63,509 nt of DNA from DASSLY01 sp035689185 (GTDB taxonomy: Bacteria; Actinomycetota; Actinomycetes; Actinomycetales; Dermatophilaceae), in assembly GCA_035689185.1 (NCBI GenBank), contig DASSLY010000004.1, positions 1 through 63,509 of the forward strand, given 5' to 3'. Both the position numbers and the translations under genes were made by a program. Below are positions 1-6,484 of the stretch, one piece after another. Position 1 is the stretch's first letter; the number at the start of each line of letters is the position of its first letter. A model generated the notes under the pieces. The model did not search any database, was not told the origin of the DNA, and saw only the letters and a program-made list of their open reading frames with translations.

Positions 1-279
1 TCGGTCGACCCGGCACACCTGCAGAGCTACCTGAACGAGTTTGTCTTCCGGTTCAACCGGCGCCGCTCCCGCGCCCGCGGCATGCTCTTCTACCGCGTCC
101 TGCAACTCGCCGTCACACATGAGCCGGTGCGCTACCGCGACCTGGTCGCCGACCAGAAACCCAAGCGCGTCACGCCACGCCCTCCGACCCGCCGAGGCCA
201 TCCGCCGAGCCTGGACCGTCCACGCGCCGACCGACCCTGGCGCGCACTTCCAAGCACGGAAGTCCAGTCAGATGAATAG
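1..279 (+). CDS. IS1595-like (ISXO2-type) transposase, C-terminal fragment
   Basis: An open frame enters from the left edge and stops at a TAG at 277-279. The visible residues include HLQSYLNEFVFRFNRR and, a little further on, LFYRVLQLAV. This resembles the C-terminal end of IS1595/ISXO2-family DDE transposases, where a conserved YLNEF(V/A)FRFNRR block follows the last catalytic residue. The last 40 or so residues are basic and Pro/Arg-rich and look unlike the family, so the tail may be frameshifted or degraded. The N-terminal catalytic part lies outside the window. Family assignment is from motif memory only. Confidence 0.6.
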   Translation, partial: SVDPAHLQSYLNEFVFRFNRRRSRARGMLFYRVLQLAVTHEPVRYRDLVADQKPKRVTPRPPTRRGHPPSLDRPRADRPWRALPSTEVQSDE

Positions 280-435
280 CCCTACCGCGCCTAATCCTGG
301 CCTAATCCCGGCCCCCCTTGCGACCGGACGCCTTGCGAGGCCCGTCTGGGACCGATTTCGGGTCTCCGGGCGTTTCAAGGCGTCCGGTGCTCAGAGCGCG
401 GGCGCCGCCGCTGCTCTGAGCGCGCGGCTGGCGAC
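280..435. other. Intergenic stretch beyond the transposase remnant
   Basis: No gene is seen. The segment holds two short direct repeats (CCTAATCC-type at about 290-310 and CTCAGAGCGCG-type at 390-450) and the hairpin listed separately. It may contain the right end of the insertion sequence, but no terminal inverted repeat can be assigned without the left end. Confidence 0.4.
389..421 (-). terminator. Hairpin downstream of the SDR gene
   Basis: GCTCAGAGC at 389-397 pairs perfectly with GCTCTGAGC at 413-421 across a 15-nt loop, 15 bp beyond the stop of the minus-strand SDR gene. No T-run follows, as is usual for actinobacterial hairpin terminators. The terminator role is inference. Confidence 0.45.
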
Positions 436-1197
436 TCAGAGCGCGCGGGTGGCGCCGCCGTCCACGGTCACGGCCGAACCGCTCATGTATGCCGCGGCCG
501 GGCTGGTCACGAACGCCACCACTGTGCCGAACTCCTCCGGCGTGCCCAGCCTGCGCAGCGGGATCGCCGCCTCCTCGGCCCGCCGGGCCTGGGCCGGGTC
601 ACCGCTTGCCTCCTCCAGCTCATGGATGCGGCCGGTGAGGATGCGGCCGGGCAGAACGACGTTGACACGAGATCCGCGCGGGCCGTACTCGTCGGCCAGT
701 GTCTTGGCTGCCATCGCCAACCCCGGACGCAGACCGTTGGACACCGCCAGGTTCGGCAGGGGTGTGCGCACCGACGTGGACAGGACAAAGGTCACCGCGA
801 CCGGTTCCTTGTGCGCAAGGACGGCCCGGGCCAGTCGCAGCGAGCCCAGGAACACCGACTCGAAGGCGCCCCGCCACTGGTCGTCGGTCGTCGCCGACAG
901 GGGGCCCGCGGGCGGGCCTCCCACGCTGATCACGGCACCGTCCAACCGGTCGAACCGCTCCAGCGCGGTGCGGACCAGCGTCTCCGCTGCCCCTGCGTCA
1001 GACAGGTCCACGGCCACCCCGACGGCGTGCTTGCCGAGTCGCTGCGCGGCCTGCTCAACGCGATCTCGCGAACGTGACCCGAGGACGAGGCGCGCCCCGT
1101 CGGCGGCCAACTTCTCCGCGGAGGCGAAGCCCAGCCCCTGCGAAGCGCCCGACACGATGTACACCCGTCCGTCCAAGCCAAGGTCCATGTCGGACAT
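436..1197 (-). CDS. SDR family NAD(P)-dependent oxidoreductase
   Basis: A 253-residue short-chain dehydrogenase/reductase. The N-terminal Rossmann motif is visible as VSGASQGLGFA (about residues 12-22) and the C-terminal SDR signature as GSAVTVDGGATRAL. The usual catalytic YxxxK is not clear: the Ser-containing strand reads VTFVLSTSVRT and the Tyr position is occupied by SNGLRPGLAMAAK, so Tyr seems replaced by Asn/Gly. This is a feature of some divergent SDRs related to 3-oxoacyl-ACP reductase-like proteins. ATG at 1195-1197 was chosen because the open frame further upstream is low-complexity repeat DNA. Substrate unknown. It lies downstream of SURF1 on the same strand but 381 bp away. Confidence 0.75.
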   Translation of the reverse strand: MSDMDLGLDGRVYIVSGASQGLGFASAEKLAADGARLVLGSRSRDRVEQAAQRLGKHAVGVAVDLSDAGAAETLVRTALERFDRLDGAVISVGGPPAGPLSATTDDQWRGAFESVFLGSLRLARAVLAHKEPVAVTFVLSTSVRTPLPNLAVSNGLRPGLAMAAKTLADEYGPRGSRVNVVLPGRILTGRIHELEEASGDPAQARRAEEAAIPLRRLGTPEEFGTVVAFVTSPAAAYMSGSAVTVDGGATRAL

Positions 1198-1317
1198 CGT
1201 GCCAGGCCGCCTCCGGACGGGGGCGGCCCTGGCCGCCGGGACGTCAACCGCGTCGGCGACGGGGCCGCCGGCGCGACCGCGTCGCCGCCAGGGCACCGCC
1301 CTGGGGCCAGCGCACTC

Positions 1318-1556
1318 CGCGCGCCGGCTACCGAACCGCCGGGCCGCCCCCGAACCGCCGAGCCGCCGCGCCGAGCCGCCCGGCCACTCCACCGGGCCGC
1401 CGCCGAACCGCCGGGCCGCCCCCGAACCGCCGAACCGCCGCTGCGCCGCCGCTGCGCCGAGCCGCCGGGCCACTCCGCCGAACCGCCGCTGCGCCCGCCG
1501 CCGAATCGCCGCGCCGAGCCGCCGGCGCCGAGCCACCGGGCCACTCCGCCGGTGCC
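1318..1556. repeat. Low-complexity CCGAACCGCCG repeat tract
   Basis: Between the SDR start and the SURF1 stop lie about 240 bp of imperfect repeats built from CCGAACCGCCG and CCGGGCCGCC words. The tract is open in several frames on both strands purely because it lacks A/T-rich stop codons; those frames encode only Arg/Gly/Ala/Pro strings. No gene is assigned to 1198-1578. Confidence 0.7.
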
Positions 1557-1578
1557 GTAGAACTGCGGTGCACCGGCG

Positions 1579-2367
1579 CTACGCGTCCTCCTCGTCCCAG
1601 ATCCGGACCTTTCGCGGCCGGGCCGGCACCAGTTCGGGGGTGCCCTCGCCCCGCTCACGGTGCTCCCGCCGCACGCCGACGAGCACCAGCACGAACCCCA
1701 CCGGCGCCGCGGCCCACCACTGGATGGCGTAGGCCAGGTGTGGCCCGAGGTCGCGGTCCGGCGGGTCCGGGGTCAGCGGCGAGGCAACCGGGCCGGAAGC
1801 CGCCTCGGACTGCACCACCAGGTACCCGTCATACAAGGCCTCACCGGTCTGCGCCGCCGCGTCGCGCACGGAGATCGAGCCGAGCTGCCCGGCCGGCAGG
1901 TCGCGCCGAAGCGAGGGTTCTGGACTGCGTAGCCAACCGGTGACGGTGACCGAGCCCAGCGGGGTGGGCGGAACGCGAGGTCGCTTCGCCGCCGTCTCGC
2001 CGTTGGGCACCCACCCGCGGTCCACCAGCAGCGTCCCGCCGGTGGACAGGCGCAGCGGCACCACCACGTCGTAGCCGTACACGCCGTCGCGCGGCCGGTT
2101 GCGTACGAGTAGGAGCGACCCCGCGACATACTGCCCGCCCACCCGCACCCGGGCCCACTCGCGCGAGGCCGGAACGCCCGCCGCCGTCAGCACCGACTCC
2201 AGGGGGATCGGGGCGGCGTCGTAGTTGGCGTCTATCGCGGCCACCCGGGCGACCGCGTCCTCGTGCCGCCCCCACTGCCAACGGCCGAGCAGCACGGCCG
2301 CCACAGCGAAGCCCGCGGCCAGGGCCAGCGCCCCCAGCCAGCGCCGCGACAGCATCGTGCGCACCAC
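1579..2367 (-). CDS. SURF1 family cytochrome c oxidase assembly protein
   Basis: A 262-residue membrane protein with the SURF1 layout: an N-terminal transmembrane helix (LGALALAAGFAVAAVLLGRW), a central soluble domain with LLVRNRPRDGVYGYDVVVPL and LLVDRGWVP, and a C-terminal helix (YAIQWWAAAPVGFVLVLVGV). SURF1 proteins help mature the haem-aa3 centre of cytochrome c oxidase. GTG at 2367 is the outermost start; an ATG at 2355 (MLSRRW) is equally possible. A TACCGT -10-like hexamer lies 9 nt upstream of the GTG. Divergent from moaA with only about 30 bp between starts. Confidence 0.88.
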   Translation of the reverse strand: MVRTMLSRRWLGALALAAGFAVAAVLLGRWQWGRHEDAVARVAAIDANYDAAPIPLESVLTAAGVPASREWARVRVGGQYVAGSLLLVRNRPRDGVYGYDVVVPLRLSTGGTLLVDRGWVPNGETAAKRPRVPPTPLGSVTVTGWLRSPEPSLRRDLPAGQLGSISVRDAAAQTGEALYDGYLVVQSEAASGPVASPLTPDPPDRDLGPHLAYAIQWWAAAPVGFVLVLVGVRREHRERGEGTPELVPARPRKVRIWDEEDA

Positions 2368-2385
2368 GACCCGACGGTACCGGCT

Positions 2386-2391
2386 TACCCT
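2386..2391 (+). promoter_or_regulatory. -10 element of moaA (leaderless)
   Basis: TACCCT ends 6 nt before the moaA ATG, so transcription would begin at or next to the start codon. This is one of many such TANNNT plus 6-8 nt arrangements in the window. Confidence 0.5.
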
Positions 2392-2397
2392 TTAGGC

Positions 2398-3387
2398 ATG
2401 TCCGGACGCCTGCCCGACCGGTTCGGCCGGATCGCGACGGACCTGCGCGTGTCTGTGACCGACCGGTGCAACCTTCGCTGCACGTACTGCATGCCGGCGG
2501 ACGGCCTGCCCTGGCTACCCAAGCCGGAGATGCTGTCCGACGACGAAATGGTCCGGCTGGTCCGGGTGTTCGTCGGTCTGGGCGTGCGCCAAGTGCGGTT
2601 CACCGGCGGCGAGCCGCTGCTGCGCCGGTCCCTGGTCGACGTCGTGTGCCGGGTGGCCGCCCTGGTCCCGCGGCCGCAGCTGGCGCTGACGACCAACGGC
2701 ATCGGGCTGGACCGGCTGGCCGCCCCGCTGGCCCGGGCCGGGCTGAACCGGGTCAACGTCAGCCTCGACACGGTCGACCCTGCTCAGTTCGAGGCAATCG
2801 CTCGCCGCGACCGGTTCAGCGACGTCGAGCGCGGCCTGAAGGCCGCCGCCGATGCCGGGCTGACCCCGGTGAAGGTGAACGCGGTCGCCATGCGCGGCGT
2901 CAACGACCACGGTGTGGCAGACCTGCTGCGGTGGTGCCTGGACCGGGGCTACCAGCTGCGGTTCATCGAGCAGATGCCGCTGGACGCGCAGCACGCCTGG
3001 GACCGGCAGGAGATGGTCGCGGCCGAGGAGATCCAGGCGCAGCTGAGGCAGCGGTTCCAGCTGACCCCGGTGCCGGGTCGGGGGAGCGCGCCGGCCGAGC
3101 TGTTCCTCGTCGACGGCGGGCCAGCGACTGTCGGGATCATCGCCAGTGTCACCGCGCCGTTCTGCGGCGCCTGCGACCGGGTCCGGCTGACCGCTGACGG
3201 GCAGGTGCGCAACTGCCTGTTCGCCCGCGGTGAGGTGGACCTGCGCGGCCCGATGCGCGACGGCGCCACGGACGAGGATCTCGCCCGCCTGATCCAGGAC
3301 GAGATGTGGCGCAAGGCGCGCGGTCACGGCATCGGCGACCCGGGTTTCGCCCAGCCGGACCGGCCGATGTCCGCGATCGGTGGCTGA
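2398..3387 (+). CDS. moaA: GTP 3',8-cyclase MoaA (molybdenum cofactor biosynthesis)
   Basis: A 329-residue radical-SAM enzyme for the first step of molybdopterin synthesis, converting GTP to 3',8-cyclo-GTP with MoaC as partner. The N-terminal iron-sulfur motif CNLRCTYC (CxxxCxxC) is at about residues 25-32. The C-terminal second cluster motif CGAC followed by 13 residues and Cys is near residues 260-280. The protein ends in the conserved Gly-Gly (MSAIGG) needed for activation. Length and both clusters are complete, so it should be functional. ATG at 2398 is the start that follows the -10 element. No other moa genes are in the window. Confidence 0.95.
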   Translation: MSGRLPDRFGRIATDLRVSVTDRCNLRCTYCMPADGLPWLPKPEMLSDDEMVRLVRVFVGLGVRQVRFTGGEPLLRRSLVDVVCRVAALVPRPQLALTTNGIGLDRLAAPLARAGLNRVNVSLDTVDPAQFEAIARRDRFSDVERGLKAAADAGLTPVKVNAVAMRGVNDHGVADLLRWCLDRGYQLRFIEQMPLDAQHAWDRQEMVAAEEIQAQLRQRFQLTPVPGRGSAPAELFLVDGGPATVGIIASVTAPFCGACDRVRLTADGQVRNCLFARGEVDLRGPMRDGATDEDLARLIQDEMWRKARGHGIGDPGFAQPDRPMSAIGG

Positions 3388-3399
3388 AAGCGGCCGCAC

Positions 3400-3502
3400 C
3401 GGTCATCGGCACGGCCTTCATGAGCACGAGGGCTGGTCATCGGCCCGGGGCCTGGTCGTCATGAGCACGAGGGCTGGTCATCGGCCCGGGGCCGGGTCGT
3501 CA
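3400..3502. repeat. 41-bp tandem repeat after moaA
   Basis: Two near-identical 41-bp units occupy 3421-3461 and 3462-3502, each containing GAGGGCTGGTCATCGG. A shorter third relative starts at about 3405. The GGTCATCGGC word also occurs twice near 54.62 kb. No gene is seen in 3388-3598. Confidence 0.8.
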
Positions 3503-3598
3503 TGAGCCGGATGGTGGCGCTGGTTCCCGGGCCTGCCAGCCCTCGCCGGCCATCCCAAGCTGAGAAGCTGCACTGCGGCGGGGAGCTGGCTGTGTTCG

Positions 3599-3841
3599 TC
3601 AGCGACGCTCGGCCGGCCCCAGCCGGTCGGCCGGCACCGTCTCCCTCAGGAACCCGCGCATTGCCAGGAACGATGTCAGCGATTCCCAGTGGTCCTCGCA
3701 CGCAAGCCAGGTCTTGCGCCGCTCGGGCGGGTGCAGCTTGGGGTTGTTCCACAGCAGCCCGTATGCCGCGGTGGCGCGGCACCCTTTCGCGCTGCATACC
3801 AGCCGCTCGTCTGTCGAGTTGTCAGAAGGTGGGCGCGCCAT
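3599..3841 (-). CDS. Small Cys-rich protein, probable zinc-binding, unknown function
   Basis: About 80 residues. The conserved-looking part reads CSAKGCRATAAYGLLWNNPK, then ERRKTWLACEDHWESLTSFL and RGFLRE. Two Cys in a CxxxxC arrangement plus a later CxxH suggest a small treble-clef-like zinc site (inference). Similar short proteins are common in actinobacterial genomes without known role. ATG at 3841 was chosen because upstream in-frame codons fall inside a duplicated operator-like element. Downstream gene of DUF3099 on the same strand. Confidence 0.6.
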   Translation of the reverse strand: MARPPSDNSTDERLVCSAKGCRATAAYGLLWNNPKLHPPERRKTWLACEDHWESLTSFLAMRGFLRETVPADRLGPAERR

Positions 3842-3934
3842 GACCCGGTGACGTTCTGACAAGGCACCAGGGTCCGCGCGGCCTGTCGGGCTGTCAGAAG
3901 GTGGGCGCGCCATGACCCGGTGACGTTCTGACAA
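3820..3934. repeat. Duplicated inverted-repeat element overlapping a start codon
   Basis: A 43-bp unit occurs at 3820-3862 and again, identical, at 3892-3934. Each unit begins with TGTCAGAA and ends with TTCTGACA, an 8-bp inverted repeat with 27 bp between the arms. The first copy contains the ATG of the small Cys-rich gene. It may be an operator, an mRNA hairpin or a small insertion; nothing visible decides between these. Confidence 0.7.
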
Positions 3935-3952
3935 CTCGGGGTGGGTCCGCGG

Positions 3953-4306
3953 TCACCGTGGGCGGGAGGTCGGGTCGGCGCTGGACGCAGGACCAGGACC
4001 GATCTGCTTGTCGAACCGTGTGGGCGGCGTGACCGCGCCGACCTCCCCGGGGAAACGGGCGCTGGTGGCGTTGGCCATCACCACGGCGATGTAGGGAAGC
4101 ACGACGGCCCCAATGACCATGGCCCAGCCGGCCACGGTCCAGTGCAGGCCGACTAGGAAGAGCACCGCCAGCAGGAAGCAGGCCGTGCGGATGCCCATGG
4201 ACACCAGGTAGCGCCGCATCCGGTGCTGCTGGTCGTCACGCAGGGAGGGGGGCGCGGAAGTGACGCTGTAGACCGGCTGCGCCGGGCTCGCGACACGCTT
4301 TTTCAC
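3953..4306 (-). CDS. DUF3099 domain membrane protein
   Basis: A 117-residue protein with two predicted membrane helices (IRTACFLLAVLFLVGLHW and MVIGAVVLPYIAVVMANA) preceded by the basic RMRRYLVSMGIR segment, and a polar C-terminal tail. This is the DUF3099 layout, found almost only in Actinobacteria and of unknown function. GTG at 4304-4306 is preceded by GAGG and by a TAGGGT hexamer 6 nt upstream. It sits divergently from fabG. Confidence 0.85.
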   Translation of the reverse strand: MKKRVASPAQPVYSVTSAPPSLRDDQQHRMRRYLVSMGIRTACFLLAVLFLVGLHWTVAGWAMVIGAVVLPYIAVVMANATSARFPGEVGAVTPPTRFDKQIGPGPASSADPTSRPR

Positions 4307-4312
4307 TACCTC

Positions 4313-4318
4313 ACCCTA
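4313..4318 (-). promoter_or_regulatory. -10 element of the DUF3099 gene
   Basis: TAGGGT on the minus strand lies 6 nt before the GTG start. Confidence 0.45.
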
Positions 4319-4331
4319 CGCCGTGTGTGAG

Positions 4332-4360
4332 GCGACATCTGTGGGGGATTGGGCTAGCGT
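4332..4360 (+). promoter_or_regulatory. Promoter of fabG-fabI
   Basis: GCGACA at 4332-4337 and TAGCGT at 4355-4360 are separated by 17 bp, a standard -35/-10 pair. Unlike many neighbours this gives a leader of about 40 nt with a GGAGG ribosome-binding site at 4395-4399. Confidence 0.5.
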
Positions 4361-4404
4361 CCCCCCTGCCGCACCCAGGCATCCCGACACCGACGGAGGC
4401 ACCG

Positions 4405-5118
4405 ATGGCAGAGCCCCGCAACGTCCTGGTGACCGGCGGGAACCGGGGGATCGGGCTGTCCATCGCGCGGGCCTTCGCCGAGGCCGGCGACCGGATCCTG
4501 GTCACCTACCGTTCCGGGACGCCACCGGAGGGCCTGGACGGGGTGCGCTGCGAGGTGACCGACACGGCGAGTGTCGACCAGGCGTTCACCGAGGCCGAGC
4601 AGAAGTTCGGCGGCCCGGTGGAGGTGCTGATCGCCAACGCCGGCATCACCCGGGACACCCTGCTCATGCGGATGAGCGACGAGGAGTTCGACTCGGTCAT
4701 CGACACCAACCTCGCCGGTGCGTTCCGCTGCGCGCGGCGGGCCAGCAAGGGGATGATCCGGCTGCGCAGGGGCCGGATCGTCTTCATCTCCAGCGTCGTC
4801 GGCCTCTACGGGTCCCCGGGACAGGCCAACTACGCCGCCAGCAAGTCGGGGCTGGTGGGCCTGGCGCGGTCGATCTCGCGCGAGCTCGGCGGCCGGGGCA
4901 TCACCGCCAACGTGGTCGCGCCCGGGTTCATCGACACCGAGATGACCGCGGTGCTGCCGGAGGACACCAAGAAGGCGTACCTGTCCAGCATCCCCGCCGG
5001 GCGGTTCGCCAGGACCGAGGAGGTCGCGGCGGCGGTCAGGTTCCTCGCCTCACCGGAAGCCGGCTACATCACCGGGGCCGTCATCCCGGTGGACGGCGGC
5101 CTGGGCATGGGCCACTAG
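4405..5118 (+). CDS. fabG: 3-oxoacyl-ACP reductase FabG (MabA-like)
   Basis: A 237-residue SDR that reduces 3-oxoacyl-ACP with NADPH in type II fatty-acid elongation. It shows the cofactor motif TGGNRGIG (about residues 12-19), NAG (NAGITRDT), the catalytic Ser in FISSVVG, and YAASK for the Tyr/Lys pair; it ends GAVIPVDGGLGMGH. ATG 4405 follows a perfectly placed GGAGG. The pairing FabG then InhA-type FabI, 46 bp apart, matches the actinobacterial fabG1-inhA operon, so this is the MabA equivalent rather than one of the many generic SDRs. Confidence 0.93.
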   Translation: MAEPRNVLVTGGNRGIGLSIARAFAEAGDRILVTYRSGTPPEGLDGVRCEVTDTASVDQAFTEAEQKFGGPVEVLIANAGITRDTLLMRMSDEEFDSVIDTNLAGAFRCARRASKGMIRLRRGRIVFISSVVGLYGSPGQANYAASKSGLVGLARSISRELGGRGITANVVAPGFIDTEMTAVLPEDTKKAYLSSIPAGRFARTEEVAAAVRFLASPEAGYITGAVIPVDGGLGMGH

Positions 5119-5164
5119 AGCGCTAAGGCGACCACGACGGCATACCGGCAAGGAAGGCGCACGC

Positions 5165-5926
5165 ATGGCACTGCTCGAGGGCAAGAAGCTGCTGGTCACC
5201 GGGGTCCTGATGGACACCTCGATCGCATTCCACGTGGCGCGGCTGGCCCAGGAGGAGGGGGCCCAGGTCGTGCTGACCTCGTTCGGCCGAACGATGAAGA
5301 TCACCCAGACCATCGCCAAGCGGCTGCCGCAGCCGGCGCCGGTGGTCGAGCTGGACGTGACGAACACCGAGCACCTGGACACCCTGGCCGACCGGCTACG
5401 CGAGCACGTGGACTCCCTCGACGGCGTGCTGCACTCGATCGGGTTCGCGCCGCCGGGCGCCTTCAACTTCCTCGAGGCCACCTGGGACGACGTCTCGACC
5501 GCGCTGAACGCCTCGGCCTACTCGCTCAAGGCGCTCGCGGTCGCCGCCCTGCCGTTGATGAGCAGCGGCGGCGCGATCGTCGGACTCACCTTCGACGCGC
5601 AGTTCGCCTGGCCGGTCTACGACTGGATGGGGGTGGCCAAGGCCGCGTTCGAGTCGACCAACCGCTACTGCGCCCGCGACCTCGGCCCGAAGGGCATCCG
5701 GTGCAACCTGGTGTCCGCCGGGCCGATCCGGACCACCGCGGCCAAGTCGATCCCCGGCTTTGCGGCCTTCGAGCAGATCTGGTCCGACCGGGCCCCGCTG
5801 GGCTGGGACATCGGCGACCCGACGCCGGCCGCCAAGGCCTGCACCGCCCTGCTGTCCGACTGGTTCCCCGCCACCACCGGGGAGATCGTGCACGTCGACG
5901 GAGGCGTCCACGCGATGGGCCAGTAG
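5165..5926 (+). CDS. fabI: Enoyl-ACP reductase FabI (InhA-like, NADH)
   Basis: A 253-residue enoyl-ACP reductase performing the last step of each elongation cycle. InhA-type features are the N-terminal GKKLLVTGVLMDTSIAFHVA (the GxxxxxSIA variant of the Rossmann motif), LHSIGFAP, and the active-site block YDWMGVAKAAFESTNRY with catalytic Tyr and Lys. It ends in VDGGVHAMGQ. A strong AAGGAAGG site precedes the ATG. Co-transcription with fabG is likely. In mycobacteria this enzyme is the isoniazid target (family knowledge). Confidence 0.94.
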   Translation: MALLEGKKLLVTGVLMDTSIAFHVARLAQEEGAQVVLTSFGRTMKITQTIAKRLPQPAPVVELDVTNTEHLDTLADRLREHVDSLDGVLHSIGFAPPGAFNFLEATWDDVSTALNASAYSLKALAVAALPLMSSGGAIVGLTFDAQFAWPVYDWMGVAKAAFESTNRYCARDLGPKGIRCNLVSAGPIRTTAAKSIPGFAAFEQIWSDRAPLGWDIGDPTPAAKACTALLSDWFPATTGEIVHVDGGVHAMGQ

Positions 5927-5973
5927 GCCAGGTGGCGGCGGGCGGCCGCTGTCACGACGATCACCGTTTCGGA

Positions 5974-6354
5974 CTACCCGCCGTGGTAGACCGCCTCCAC
6001 ATTGTGGCCGTCGAGGTCGCGCAGGAACACCGCGTAGTAGCCCGGGTGGTACTCGGGCCACTCACGCGGGGCATGCAGCACTTGCGCGCCCCCAGACACG
6101 GCGGCCTCGTGAACGGCGTCGACCGCGTCGCGGTCGTCGGCCCGGAAGGCGAGGTGCAGCTCACGAGCCTCGGAGCCGCCCGCAGGGACCAGCCAGAAGT
6201 CCGGGACCCCGTCGGGCCCGGACAGGCCGACGACGAAGGTGCCACCCTGCGGGAACCGCATCACCTCGTGCATCCCGATCGGGGCGAACGCGCCGAGGTA
6301 GAAGGCGAGCGACGCCTCGACGTCAGCGACCTGGACACCGATGTGATCAAGCAC
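5974..6354 (-). CDS. VOC family (glyoxalase-like) protein
   Basis: A 126-residue vicinal-oxygen-chelate protein with one paired beta-alpha-beta-beta-beta fold. It begins LDHIGVQVADVEASLAFY and ends VFLRDLDGHNVEAV, carrying the typical first metal His (DHIG) and last metal Glu (NVEAV). The substrate cannot be told. GTG at 6354 was chosen over an upstream ATG because a TAGCCT hexamer sits exactly 7 nt before it. It is convergent with fabI, 47 bp away. Confidence 0.8.
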   Translation of the reverse strand: MLDHIGVQVADVEASLAFYLGAFAPIGMHEVMRFPQGGTFVVGLSGPDGVPDFWLVPAGGSEARELHLAFRADDRDAVDAVHEAAVSGGAQVLHAPREWPEYHPGYYAVFLRDLDGHNVEAVYHGG

Positions 6355-6361
6355 GTTCGAC

Positions 6362-6367
6362 AGGCTA
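6362..6367 (-). promoter_or_regulatory. -10 element of the VOC gene
   Basis: TAGCCT (minus strand) 7 nt before the GTG start; it decides the start codon. Confidence 0.5.
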
Positions 6368-6484
6368 CGGCCCGCCGGTCCATCAACCAGCTTGCGGGCT
6401 CGGCCCCCCGTCATTCACGCTTGGGGACTATGTGGCTGTGACCGACCCCGCGACCCGCCCGAACCCCGCGAGGAAGTCCGTCCC

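Noticed and set aside
41..1732. A very long plus-strand open frame across the left end
   Set aside because: It is antisense to the SDR and SURF1 genes and rich in Arg/Pro/Ala; it exists because GC-rich DNA lacks stops.
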